From assembly GCF_012843675.1 (NCBI RefSeq), contig NZ_JABAFO010000013.1, positions 1-48,897 on the forward strand: a stretch of DNA of 48,897 bases, written 5' to 3'. Every line of letters starts with the position of its first letter. The stretch's first letter is position 1. Position numbers and translations under genes: made by a program. Below are positions 11,283-19,269 of this stretch, piece after piece. Under the pieces are notes generated by a model that saw only the letters and a program-made list of their open reading frames with translations, was not told the DNA's origin and did no database searches. The DNA comes from Lactobacillus sp. MRS-253-APC-2B. Lineage in GTDB: Bacteria; Bacillota; Bacilli; Lactobacillales; Lactobacillaceae.

Positions 11283-12076
11283 TGTCTGGATTAAAACCAA
11301 ACTTAAAAATCTATGACTCACATACGCATCTAAACGATGATGCCTTTTATAGTGACGTTCCGGCTTATCTAGCAAGGGCACGGCACTTTGGCGTTGTTGA
11401 AATGAATATGATCGGTTCCAATGAACTGCTCAATCAGCGTGCTATTGAGCTGGCGCATCGCTATCAAGGAATGCATGCCGTGATTGGCTGGCATCCTGAG
11501 GACATCGCGCGTTTTGATGCAGCGGCTGAAAAAACGCTTTTAAATCAGCTTGAAGATCCCTCCGTCGTTGGTATCGGTGAGATTGGATTGGATTATTTTA
11601 ACGATGAGCATTCACCGCATGATGATCAGAAGCGAATTTTTGAGCGTCAGCTGGCAATTGCCAAAGACATGCATCTGCCAGTCTCAATTCATTGTCGTGA
11701 TGCGTTGGCTGATACCTATCAGATTTTGAAGTCCGCGCATGTAGATGAGTTTGGCGGCGTTATGCATAGTTTTAATGGTGATGTTGAATGGATGAAACGC
11801 TTCTTAGATTTAGGAATGGAAATCTCCTACAGTGGCGTTGTAACGTTTAACAGTGCCAAAGACGTGCAAGAAGCGATGCTAAAAACGCCATTGGAGCATT
11901 TGCTGGTTGAAACGGATGCACCATATCTAACACCGGTGCCATATCGCGGCCAGCAAAACGAACCAGGCTTTACGCGCTTTACAGTCGAAAAAATCGCTGA
12001 ATTGCGCGAACAATCGTCAGTTGAGGTGGCGTTGGCAACGTTTGACAATGCCAGTCGTCTGTTTTTGAATCATTAA
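11282..12076 (+). CDS. tatD: TatD-family metal-dependent deoxyribonuclease
   Basis: 264 residues of the amidohydrolase-like TatD barrel. Metal ligands appear in order: DSHTHLND near the N-terminus, GIGEIGLDY with the bridging glutamate, SIHCRDA, GVMHSFNGD and the C-terminal ETDAPYLTP. The family acts as 3'-5' DNase or RNase. The ATG shares its A with the metG stop codon (11280-11284), so translation is coupled. The gene order metG-tatD-rnmV-rsmA is the standard Bacillota arrangement. Confidence 0.95.
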
Positions 12077-12087
12077 TGAAAGGCCTT

Positions 12088-12660
12088 ATGAAAAAGATTA
12101 AAGAAGTCATTGTTGTCGAAGGCAAGGATGACACCAAACAAATTGCTAAGGCCGTCAACGCCGACACGTTTGAAACAAACGGGTCGGCGTTGTCGTCAAG
12201 CGACCTTAAGCAGTTGTCAGAACTACAGAAAACGCGTGGCTTGATCGTGTTTACCGACCCTGATTTTAATGGCGAGCGGCTACGCAAGATGATTAGCCAG
12301 GCTGTTCCTGGCGTCAAGCATGCTTTTATCAGACGCGATCAGGGAGTTCCTGATGAGGCACATGGCAGCCTAGGCGTTGAACATGCAAATCCAGCGGTTA
12401 TCAAGGCAGCCTTGGAGCATGTCTATACGCAAGAGACTGAACCAGAAGTTGCCATTACGCCAGCGATGATGCGCCAGGCTGGTCTGGTAGGCGGCAATAA
12501 CGCCCGCACACGACGCGAACGGCTCGGACAGCTTTTGGGAATCGGCTATGGCAATGCCAAGCAGATGTCTAAGCGACTTAACATGTTTCGCGTCAGTGCA
12601 CAGCGATTTGAAACGGCCATTGAAAAAATTAATCAGGAGGAAAAACGCGATGAGCAGTAA
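12088..12660 (+). CDS. rnmV: Ribonuclease M5 (5S rRNA maturation)
   Basis: 190 residues with an N-terminal TOPRIM domain: [10 protein letters not shown] holds the catalytic glutamate and FTDPDFNGE the acidic DxD-like site. RNase M5 cleaves the 5S rRNA precursor on both strands of its stem, with ribosomal protein uL18 as cofactor. ATG 12088 is preferred because the family begins [12 protein letters not shown] and a GAAAGG lies just upstream. The in-frame ATG at 12076, overlapping the tatD stop, has no ribosome site. The last 11 bases overlap rsmA. Confidence 0.93.
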   Translation: MKKIKEVIVVEGKDDTKQIAKAVNADTFETNGSALSSSDLKQLSELQKTRGLIVFTDPDFNGERLRKMISQAVPGVKHAFIRRDQGVPDEAHGSLGVEHANPAVIKAALEHVYTQETEPEVAITPAMMRQAGLVGGNNARTRRERLGQLLGIGYGNAKQMSKRLNMFRVSAQRFETAIEKINQEEKRDEQ

Positions 12661-13543
12661 TCCGGAGATTGGTAGTTTGAACCGGACACGGGCCATTATG
12701 AAAGAATATGGCATTCATGCTAAGAAGGGTTTTGGTCAGAACTTTTTGACGGATCTCAACGTCTTGAAAAACATCGTCAGAGCAGCTGAGATTACCAAGG
12801 CTGATAACGTGATCGAGATTGGACCAGGGTTGGGGGCCTTGACCGAACAGCTGGCTCAGGCGGCTGGCCAGGTAGTGGCACTGGAGATTGATACTGACTT
12901 GTTGCCGGTTTTGGATGAAGTACTCTCACCATATGACAATGTTAAGGTGATTAATCAAGACGTTTTAAAAGCGGATCTACCGGCACTGATTCAAGAACAG
13001 TTCACTGACCCCAGCCGGCCAATCAAAGTCGTTGCCAATCTACCTTATTACATTACCAGTCCAATCCTGATGCGGCTGTTGGAGAGTCCAGTTGAATGGG
13101 CGGCAATCTGCGTTATGATGCAAAAAGAGGTTGCCCAACGCTTAACGGCACAACCAGGGACCAAGGAGTATGGAGCATTGACGCTGGCAATTGAGTATCG
13201 CATGCAGGCACGGATTGCATTTGGCGTTTCCAGACATGCATTCGTCCCATCACCAAATGTCGACTCAGCCATTGTGGTGCTAACGCGACGGACTCAGCCA
13301 TTATTGGATAAGCCGTTTGATGAAGGAAGATTCTTTGGGTTCGTAAAGAGCTGTTTTGCTCATCGACGCAAGAGTCTGTGGAACAATCTCAAGCCGCTGG
13401 CAGGTAAGGATACCGAAAAACAGGAGACGGTTCAGACCGTATTAGCTGAATTAAACATTTTACCCCAGATCCGTCCAGAAAAATTAACGTTGGAACAATT
13501 TATTGCCTTAGCTAATCAGCTTCATGATCATAAACTGTTTTAA
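12650..13543 (+). CDS. rsmA: 16S rRNA (adenine1518/1519-N6)-dimethyltransferase
   Basis: 297 residues. It dimethylates two adjacent adenines in the 3' hairpin of 16S rRNA; loss gives kasugamycin resistance in other bacteria. Visible motifs are GQNFLTD, the SAM-binding [22 protein letters not shown], and the catalytic NLPYYIT. A C-terminal helical domain with [13 protein letters not shown] follows. ATG 12650 has AGGAGG at 12635-12640. The open frame extends upstream to 12548, but only within rnmV. Confidence 0.97.
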   Translation: MSSNPEIGSLNRTRAIMKEYGIHAKKGFGQNFLTDLNVLKNIVRAAEITKADNVIEIGPGLGALTEQLAQAAGQVVALEIDTDLLPVLDEVLSPYDNVKVINQDVLKADLPALIQEQFTDPSRPIKVVANLPYYITSPILMRLLESPVEWAAICVMMQKEVAQRLTAQPGTKEYGALTLAIEYRMQARIAFGVSRHAFVPSPNVDSAIVVLTRRTQPLLDKPFDEGRFFGFVKSCFAHRRKSLWNNLKPLAGKDTEKQETVQTVLAELNILPQIRPEKLTLEQFIALANQLHDHKLF

Positions 13544-13551
13544 AAAATAAA

Positions 13552-13610
13552 TTGATTTTTACCATCAGTTATGATAAAATTTGACTTTTTGCTAATTCTT
13601 GCCTTATAAT
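13552..13610 (+). promoter_or_regulatory. Two promoters in tandem before veg
   Basis: The first is TTGATT (13552-13557), 17 bases, TAAAAT (13575-13580). The second is TTGACT (13581-13586), 18 bases, TATAAT (13605-13610). The downstream one is close to consensus, in line with the strong veg promoter of Bacillus. Confidence 0.75.
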
Positions 13611-13633
13611 GGTTTTTTGTGAGGTGAGAATAT

Positions 13634-13876
13634 ATGCCAACGACAATTGAAGGCATCAAGGAAAAGCTTGATGCACAGGTAGGCCAAAAAGTACTGGTCA
13701 CGGCGCAGGCTGGTCGTAAAAAGGTTACCCAGCGTCAAGGCATTTTAAGCGAGACGTATCCAGCAATTTTTATCGTCAAGCTTAACAAGCGTGAAGGTTC
13801 TTTTGATCGGGTCTCCTACAGCTATGCCGATCTTTTGACCAATAATATCTCTTTGACATTTGAAGAAGCTGAATAA
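13634..13876 (+). CDS. veg: Veg family protein
   Basis: 80 residues matching the Veg family end to end: the N-terminal IEGIKEKLDAQVGQKV block, the basic TAQAGRKKVTQRQGIL segment, YPAIFIVKL and SYSYADLLTN. Veg is abundant in Bacillus subtilis and has been linked to biofilm matrix gene control through SinR; the mechanism is unclear, and SinR-linked roles may not apply here. GAGGTGAGA precedes ATG 13634. It is a one-gene unit with two promoters and its own terminator, between rsmA and ispE as in many Bacillota. Confidence 0.93.
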   Translation: MPTTIEGIKEKLDAQVGQKVLVTAQAGRKKVTQRQGILSETYPAIFIVKLNKREGSFDRVSYSYADLLTNNISLTFEEAE

Positions 13877-13883
13877 CTCAGCC

Positions 13884-13917
13884 AAAGCATCGTGTTTAGC
13901 ACGGTGCTTTTTATTTA
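13884..13917 (+). terminator. Terminator after veg
   Basis: AAAGCATCGTG pairs with CACGGTGCTTT (one G-U) around TTTAG, followed by a T-rich tract. Confidence 0.85.
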
Positions 13918-13961
13918 GGGACAAAAGAATCCATAAGGCTGGCTTTAGTCTTTGAGAATAG

Positions 13962-13991
13962 TTGCAACCCAGTCAGGCACATTTGTATAAT
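13962..13991 (+). promoter_or_regulatory. Probable ispE promoter
   Basis: TTGCAA (13962-13967) and TATAAT (13986-13991) are 18 bases apart, about 30 bases before the ispE start. Confidence 0.55.
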
Positions 13992-14020
13992 AATTAAAAA
14001 TTACTTGTCAAAAGGGGGGT

Positions 14021-14878
14021 ATGACCTTGATCATAACTGAAAAAGCTCCCGCCAAAATCAACCTGGCGCTGGATACCCCAATGCGCTATATTGATGGTCT
14101 GCCACGCTGGGACATGGTAATGAACTCCATTGACCTTGCGGATTACGTTACGATTGAGACGCACCAGCACCAGCATCGTATCAAGGTTTATACCGACAGC
14201 GGCTTTTTACCCAACGATCAGCGCAATCTTGCCTATCAGGCTGCTCATATTCTCAAGAATCGTTTTCATGTTGATGAGGGCGTAACAATCAGAATCAAGA
14301 AACGAATCCCGGTCGCAGCAGGGCTCGGCGGTGGCTCGTCGGATGCGGCTGCCGTCTTAAGAGGACTCAATCAAGGCTGGAAGCTGGGACTTTCCTTAAA
14401 AGAGCTGGCACAGCTGTCGCTTTCGATCGATTCTGACGTACCCTACTGCGTCTACAGTCGAACGGCTCACGTAACCGGTCACGGTGAGCAGGTCGAGGTG
14501 CTAAGATCATTTCCGCATTACTGGGCGGTCGTTGCTAAGCCTAAGATCAGTGTTTCAACGCCAACGATTCTGCGGCAGATTAATTATGAAAAGCTTCAGC
14601 ACCTGGATGTTGATTCATTGGTGGAGTGTATTCAAGCTGGACGCTGGCAGGAATCTTTTGCCTATATGGGCAATGTATTAGAGCCGGTTACAATGAAAGA
14701 ATATCCTGAAATTCGTCAACTCAAGCAGCGGATGGAAAAGCTGGGGGCCGATGTAGTTCAGATGAGCGGCACGGGGCCGACCATTTTTGCGTTGTGTCAT
14801 AATGAGTCAAGGGCTCGGCGGCTGCATAACAGCTTGTGCGGCTTTTGTCGGGAGGTCTATTTAGCCATGCTTTTATAG
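14021..14878 (+). CDS. ispE: 4-diphosphocytidyl-2-C-methyl-D-erythritol kinase homologue (GHMP kinase)
   Basis: 285 residues. IspE phosphorylates CDP-methylerythritol in the non-mevalonate isoprenoid route. GHMP motifs are present: KAPAKINLALD at the N-terminus, the ATP loop PVAAGLGGGSSDAAAV near residue 100, and the C-terminal MSGTGPTIFAL. The organism has the mevalonate-route enzyme mvaA at 5268, so the role of this protein is open: relic, salvage kinase or another small substrate. Its place between veg and purR is the syntenic Bacillota location. ATG 14021 sits only 2-3 bases after AAGGGGGG; TTG 14027 has better spacing and is an alternative start. Confidence 0.9.
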   Translation: MTLIITEKAPAKINLALDTPMRYIDGLPRWDMVMNSIDLADYVTIETHQHQHRIKVYTDSGFLPNDQRNLAYQAAHILKNRFHVDEGVTIRIKKRIPVAAGLGGGSSDAAAVLRGLNQGWKLGLSLKELAQLSLSIDSDVPYCVYSRTAHVTGHGEQVEVLRSFPHYWAVVAKPKISVSTPTILRQINYEKLQHLDVDSLVECIQAGRWQESFAYMGNVLEPVTMKEYPEIRQLKQRMEKLGADVVQMSGTGPTIFALCHNESRARRLHNSLCGFCREVYLAMLL

Positions 14879-14885
14879 CAGCATT

Positions 14886-14924
14886 GGTTTCAATCAGGTT
14901 TTGACCCTGGTTGAGACCTTTTTT
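14886..14924 (+). terminator. Terminator after ispE
   Basis: GGTTTCAATCAGG pairs with CCTGGTTGAGACC with two G-U pairs, followed by six T. Confidence 0.88.
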
Positions 14925-14945
14925 ATTCATTTTGCAATTTACGAT

Positions 14946-14996
14946 AATGAACAATTGATGCGTATGCAACTATTAGTTGTATGTCAATTGTTCATT
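14946..14996. repeat. Long inverted repeat upstream of arcA
   Basis: The arms AATGAACAATTGA (14946-14958) and TCAATTGTTCATT (14984-14996) are perfect 13-bp complements. Inside them, TATGCAACT and AGTTGTAT pair again around ATT. There is no terminal T-run, so it does not look like a terminator. It lies about 190 bases before the arcA start, in a 329-base gap that otherwise holds the ispE terminator, TATTC repeats and the arcA promoter. A protein-binding site or a small hairpin RNA are the options. Confidence 0.6.
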
Positions 14997-15019
14997 TTCA
15001 AATTTATTTAAAAAAATGA

Positions 15020-15097
15020 TATTCTAATTCTATACATTATTTGCCTAAAATATATTCATAAATTGATTGAGTAAGTATATTCGCGAAAACGTATTCA
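15020..15097 (+). promoter_or_regulatory. Repeated TATTC half-sites, possible ArgR region
   Basis: TATTCT (15020), TATTCA (15053), TATTCG (15078) and TATTCA (15092) occur in one AT-rich stretch before the arcA promoter. ARG boxes of Bacillota are built from TGAAT/ATTCA half-sites, so these may bind ArgR-type regulators. No perfect palindromic box is visible. Confidence 0.3.
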
Positions 15098-15137
15098 TTT
15101 TATATAAAACTGCCACCAAAACGTTGATTTTACAGGA

Positions 15138-15166
15138 TTGACAACGCTTACTTAACGGGTTATATT
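15138..15166 (+). promoter_or_regulatory. arcA promoter with overlapping cre-like site
   Basis: TTGACA (15138-15143) and TATATT (15161-15166) are 17 bases apart. TTGACAACGCTTACTT (15138-15153) fits the CcpA cre consensus WTGNNARCGNWWWCAW at all but one position and covers the -35. Binding there would block transcription, matching the known catabolite repression of arginine deiminase genes in lactic acid bacteria. Confidence 0.65.
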
Positions 15167-15207
15167 AAGAACGTAGTCAAGTAAGAAAACAAAGGAGTGA
15201 CTGTATT

Positions 15208-16431
15208 ATGCCAAGTCCAATTCATGTAACTTCGGAAATTGGCAAGCTGAAGACGGTTATGCTGCACCGTCCTGGCCGTGAAATTGAAAACATCACGCCA
15301 GACTCGATGTACCGTCTGCTGTTCGATGACATTCCATACCTGCCAATCGCGCAAGAAGAACACGATTACTTTGCTCAAACGCTGCGCGACCAAGGCATTG
15401 AAGTTCTGTATTTCGAAAAGCTGGCTGCTGAAGCACTGGCTGACCAAGACGTTAAGGAAGAATTTGTTGACCGCATGATTGCCGAATCCGGTTACGCAGC
15501 TGGTTTGATCCACGACGTTTTGAAGGAATACCTGCTGGCCATGAACACTCAAGACATGGTTAACAAGATCTTCGAAGGGGTTCGTCGTGAAGAAATCGAT
15601 CTCCCACACATGACGCTGCAACAAGCTGCTGAAGATGCTGATTGGCCATTTGTTATGGACCCAATGCCAAACGCATACTTCACTCGTGACCCACAAGCAT
15701 CAATTGGTGATGGCATTTCCATCAACCGGATGACTTTCCCAGCTCGTCAGCGTGAATCCTTAATCACTGAATACATCATTAAGCACCACCCACGTTTTGC
15801 TGGTCAAGTCAATGTATGGCGTGACCGCAACCACGAAACGCACATTGAAGGTGGGGACGAACTGGTATTAAGCGACCACGTATTTGCCATCGGTATCTCC
15901 CAACGGACGACTGCCGACGCAATCGAAGACATCGCTAAGAACCTGTTCAAGAAGTCGAACTACGACACGGTCATTGCCATCAAGATTCCACACAACCACG
16001 CAATGATGCACCTTGACACTGTCTTTACGATGATCGACTACGACAAGTTTACGGTTCACCCAGCTATCCTGGATGAAAATGGTCAAGTCGACAACTGGGT
16101 TCTGCACCCAGGCAAGGACGGCGAAATCACGATGGAACACCACACGGACATCAAGGAAGTGCTTAAGAAGGCCTTGAACAAGGACGACATTGACTTGATC
16201 CCAACTGGTAACGGTGACCCAATCATCGCTGCTCGTGAACAATGGAACGACGGCTCAAACACGTTGGCAATCGCACCTGGCGAGGTTGTTACCTACAACC
16301 GTAACTACGTATCCAACGATCTGCTGCGTAAACATGGCATCTTAGTTCACGAGGTTCGCTCAAGCGAATTGTCTCGGGGTCGTGGTGGTCCACGTTGCAT
16401 GTCCTGCCCAATTGTTCGTGAAGACCTCTAA
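15208..16431 (+). CDS. arcA: Arginine deiminase
   Basis: 407 residues. It hydrolyses arginine to citrulline and ammonia, the first step of the arginine deiminase pathway, which yields ATP and raises pH. The guanidino-modifying fold is recognised by [11 protein letters not shown] at the N-terminus, [10 protein letters not shown] with the active-site Asp, HIEGGDE with the catalytic His region, LDTVFTMID, and the C-terminal GGPRCMSCP, where Cys397 is the nucleophile. The whole length matches the family. GGAG lies upstream of ATG 15208. Codon use is skewed to GAC, AAC, CAC and GAA, as in highly expressed genes. arcB and arcC do not follow; an arcD-type antiporter comes 305 bases later. Confidence 0.97.
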   Translation: MPSPIHVTSEIGKLKTVMLHRPGREIENITPDSMYRLLFDDIPYLPIAQEEHDYFAQTLRDQGIEVLYFEKLAAEALADQDVKEEFVDRMIAESGYAAGLIHDVLKEYLLAMNTQDMVNKIFEGVRREEIDLPHMTLQQAAEDADWPFVMDPMPNAYFTRDPQASIGDGISINRMTFPARQRESLITEYIIKHHPRFAGQVNVWRDRNHETHIEGGDELVLSDHVFAIGISQRTTADAIEDIAKNLFKKSNYDTVIAIKIPHNHAMMHLDTVFTMIDYDKFTVHPAILDENGQVDNWVLHPGKDGEITMEHHTDIKEVLKKALNKDDIDLIPTGNGDPIIAAREQWNDGSNTLAIAPGEVVTYNRNYVSNDLLRKHGILVHEVRSSELSRGRGGPRCMSCPIVREDL

Positions 16432-16439
16432 AAGCAGGC

Positions 16440-16456
16440 ATGCGGCATGACCGCAT
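16440..16456 (+). other. Small hairpin downstream of arcA
   Basis: ATGCGG pairs with CCGCAT around CATGA, 8 bases after the arcA stop. It has no T-run, so it may protect the mRNA 3' end rather than terminate. Confidence 0.4.
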
Positions 16457-16493
16457 AAAATCACGTGCCGATCAATGAGATTTGGCGCATATT

Positions 16494-16552
16494 AAAAGCG
16501 AAAGTTGGATCATCGCGATATAAATTCGCAACGGTACGACTTTCGCTTTTTT
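16494..16552 (+). terminator. Terminator after arcA
   Basis: AAAAGCGAAAGT (16494-16505) pairs perfectly with ACTTTCGCTTTT (16539-16550) and a T-run follows. The 33-base loop is unusually long but contains smaller complementary pieces. The rest of the gap to 16736 shows no clear gene or sharp promoter. Confidence 0.75.
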
Positions 16553-16736
16553 CGATTAAGAATTAAAATAGTATTAGACAATTCTCGATCATTTATTTTT
16601 TTAAGGTGTGTAAGGGTTCAGAGGTGGGCGATTGAGTAAGAGTCGAAGTGTTTTTAAGTCATTTAAGCGAGTTTAGGTTTGATTTGTTTGATGTCGAGTG
16701 GCTAGTCGATCTACGAATAGAAACGAGGGGATATTT

Positions 16737-18158
16737 ATGGATACTCAAAAGAAAGGTATCGGCAAGGGCGAACTGATTGCCCTGATCATTAGTTCATGTA
16801 TCGGTACCGGTATCTTCGGGATTACCAGCGACGTTGCGGCTGCGGCTGCACCTGGTCCAGCTCTTTTGGCCTGGCTGTTCGTTGCCTTTGGTTTCCTGAT
16901 GCTGGTGCTTTCTTTAAACAACTTGTCAAACAAGCGTCCAGACCTAGAGGGTGGGATCTTTGCCTATGCCGGTGAAGGTTTCGGTCCACTGGGTGAATTT
17001 ATTTCTGGCTGGTCCTACTGGCTGTCAGCCTGGCTGGGTAACATTGCCTTTGCTACGATGCTGATGAGTTCAATCGGGACATTTATTCCAACCTTTAAAG
17101 GTGGCCAAAACGTTCCATCAATTATTGTTGCAATTATTTTCTGTTGGCTGTTAACGATTTTGGTTAACAATGGTGTCGAAAGTGCCACCTTCGTTAACAT
17201 GATTGGGACGATCTGCAAGATTGTGCCATTGGTAATCTTTATCATTATTATGTTTGTCTGCTTCAAGGGCGGCATGTTTACAGCTGACTTCTGGGGCAAG
17301 GTAGCAAGCAACGCTACTAAAGGTACGACGACTGGCTCGGTTTGGACTCAAATGAAGGGTACGCTGATGACTCTGATCTGGGTATTTATCGGGATCGAAG
17401 GGGCATCAGTTATGGCTCACCGTGCAAAGTCTCGTTCTGAAGCTGAACAAGCCTCTGTTATCAGTTTCATTCTGCTGGTAATCATCTACGTTTTGATTTC
17501 TGTTCTGCCATATGGTGCGCTGACGCGTGCTCAATTAGCCGGCATGGGTCAACCAGCCATTGGCCACGTTCTGGAAATGACGGTTGGTCACTGGGGTGCC
17601 GTATTGATTAACGTTGGTTTGATCATTTCAACGATTGTTTCCTGGCTGTCTTGGACGATGCTGCCAGCCGAAACGACGATGCTGGTTGCTGATGACAAGG
17701 CGATGCCAAAAGCTTGGGGCAAGGTTAACTCCAAGAACGCACCAACGACTTCTTTGATGATCACGGCCGTTTTGCAGACGATCTTCCTGTTCTCGCTGCT
17801 GTTTACGGAAAAGGCTTATGAATTTGCTTACTCGCTCTGTGCTGCCGCAATTTTGTTCTCCTACCTGTTTGTTGGTCTCTACCAAATGAAGTTGAGTTCC
17901 GAACGTAAGGAATGGGGTCAATACACGGTTGGTTTACTGTCGGCACTGTTTATGTTTGCCTGCATGTTCCTGGCTGGTTGGCAAGAAGTGCTGCTGGTTA
18001 CGATCAGCTTTATTCCTGGCTTCTGTGTCTACTACGCCGGCTGCAAGGAAAACAGTCACAAGCTCTCTAAGGCTGAGCTGTGGACGATGGGCCTGATTCT
18101 GGTATTGAGCGTTGTTGCCATCGTATTGGTATGCAATGGTACGATCACCATTAGCTAG
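16737..18158 (+). CDS. arcD: APC-family basic amino acid antiporter (ArcD-like arginine/ornithine exchanger)
   Basis: 473 residues with about 12 membrane segments. It belongs to the basic amino acid/polyamine antiporter branch of the APC superfamily: IISSCIGTGIFGITSDVA in helix 1, EGGIFAYAGEGFGPL, a GIEGASVMAHRAKS helix 6, and SWLSWTMLPAETTMLVADD. Partners of arcA in lactic acid bacteria exchange arginine for ornithine, needing no energy. The substrate is inferred from position beside arcA. ATG 16737 has GAGGGG 6 bases upstream; the open frame extends to 16698 without a ribosome site. It has its own terminator, and the arcA terminator precedes it, so it is probably a separate transcript. Codon use resembles arcA. 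Confidence 0.88.
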   Translation: MDTQKKGIGKGELIALIISSCIGTGIFGITSDVAAAAAPGPALLAWLFVAFGFLMLVLSLNNLSNKRPDLEGGIFAYAGEGFGPLGEFISGWSYWLSAWLGNIAFATMLMSSIGTFIPTFKGGQNVPSIIVAIIFCWLLTILVNNGVESATFVNMIGTICKIVPLVIFIIIMFVCFKGGMFTADFWGKVASNATKGTTTGSVWTQMKGTLMTLIWVFIGIEGASVMAHRAKSRSEAEQASVISFILLVIIYVLISVLPYGALTRAQLAGMGQPAIGHVLEMTVGHWGAVLINVGLIISTIVSWLSWTMLPAETTMLVADDKAMPKAWGKVNSKNAPTTSLMITAVLQTIFLFSLLFTEKAYEFAYSLCAAAILFSYLFVGLYQMKLSSERKEWGQYTVGLLSALFMFACMFLAGWQEVLLVTISFIPGFCVYYAGCKENSHKLSKAELWTMGLILVLSVVAIVLVCNGTITIS

Positions 18159-18222
18159 TGATTTTTGACGGATGATTGTCATTGAATGAATCAAGACTAT
18201 TTAAAAGCTTAAAGACGAATTT

Positions 18223-18259
18223 AAATCGTGTTGGAATTTCTCCAGCACGATTTTTTTAT
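18223..18259 (+). terminator. Terminator after arcD
   Basis: AAATCGTGTTGGA pairs with TCCAGCACGATTT (one G-U) around ATTTC, followed by a T-run. Confidence 0.88.
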
Positions 18260-18304
18260 ATAAAGGATTGCGCAGACGTACAAAATTAGGTAAGATAGTT
18301 AACG

Positions 18305-18333
18305 TTGCTAAATCGTAATTATTACTATTTAAT
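18305..18333 (+). promoter_or_regulatory. znu promoter with Zur-like operator
   Basis: TCGTAATTATTACTA (18313-18327) differs at one base from the Bacillus Zur box TCGTAATNATTACGA. It lies between a -35 TTGCTA (18305-18310) and a -10 TTTAAT (18328-18333), 17 bases apart, so Zur bound to zinc would block polymerase. This supports zinc as the transported metal. Confidence 0.6.
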
Positions 18334-18360
18334 TAAATGGATTTTTAAAGAGGTGAAAAA

Positions 18361-19269
18361 ATGGATCGACGCTTTTGGAAAATGACAGCTGGTCTGGGAT
18401 TGCTTTTGGCCGTAATTCTTGGTCTGGCAGCTACTGATTGGCGACCACAGCAAAAATCACAGCGTCCAATCAGGGTTGTGACCAGCCTGAATTTCTATGG
18501 TGAAGCAGCTCAAGCGGTTGCGGGAAAGTATGGCCAGGTTACCTCTGTCATTGATAATGCCGCGATTGATCCCCATGACTATCAGCCATCAACGGTTCAG
18601 GCTGAACAGGTTGCCAAGGCCAATGTCGTAATCTTAAATGGCCTGGGCTATGATCAATGGATGAGTGATCTGGTTAAGGCCAATGCCGATGATTCACAAA
18701 TCATCGTTAATGTTGGCAGTCAAGTTGCCAAGCGAAAAAACGGCGATAATGAGCATGTTTGGTATCGACCACAGACAATGAAAAAATTAGCCGATCAGCT
18801 GGCCAAAAAATATGCCAGCATTGATCCAAAACACAAACAGTATTATTACCGCAATGCCCAAAAGTATGTTCGTTCCCTGGGCGTAATTGATCAGCAGATT
18901 GAAAAATGTCGGGTACTGGCCCAAAAACAGAAAGTTGATGTCAGCGAACCGGTTTTTGACTATGCCTTAGAGAATCTGGGCTATCAAATCAATGATCGTC
19001 ATTTTGAAAAAGCCATTGAAGACGGCAACGACCCATCGCCACAAGATATTCAGCAGCTGCAAGAAGACATTGAGGAGCATCGGATTGCTTTTTTTGTCAA
19101 CAACAAGCAGTCTGACAGCAAGACGATTGACAATCTGGTCGCATTAGCCAAAAAGAATCACGTCCCGGTTCTCAACGTTACCGAATCACAGCCCAATGGC
19201 AAAACATATCGGCAATGGATGATGGGGCAGTATCGGCAGCTTTACCAAATTCTACAGCGAGGTGAATGA
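18361..19269 (+). CDS. znuA: Metal (zinc) ABC transporter substrate-binding protein
   Basis: 302 residues of the cluster A-I metal-binding proteins (ZnuA/TroA). A short basic N-terminus and one hydrophobic helix (about 8-24) are followed by IRVVTSLNFYGEAAQAVAG. Putative metal ligands are the His in DPHDYQPS, the His in NEHVWYRP and acidic residues of the C-terminal lobe. There is no His-rich loop. No lipobox cysteine follows the signal helix, unlike most Gram-positive homologues, so the protein may be anchored by an uncleaved helix or released. GAGGTG precedes ATG 18361. The stop overlaps the ATPase gene. The order binding protein-ATPase-permease and the Zur-like box argue for zinc; manganese is the alternative. 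Confidence 0.85.
   Translation: MDRRFWKMTAGLGLLLAVILGLAATDWRPQQKSQRPIRVVTSLNFYGEAAQAVAGKYGQVTSVIDNAAIDPHDYQPSTVQAEQVAKANVVILNGLGYDQWMSDLVKANADDSQIIVNVGSQVAKRKNGDNEHVWYRPQTMKKLADQLAKKYASIDPKHKQYYYRNAQKYVRSLGVIDQQIEKCRVLAQKQKVDVSEPVFDYALENLGYQINDRHFEKAIEDGNDPSPQDIQQLQEDIEEHRIAFFVNNKQSDSKTIDNLVALAKKNHVPVLNVTESQPNGKTYRQWMMGQYRQLYQILQRGE

Noticed and set aside
14946-14996. Second terminator of ispE
   Set aside because: No T-run follows, and the GGTTTC stem with six T at 14886-14924 already serves.
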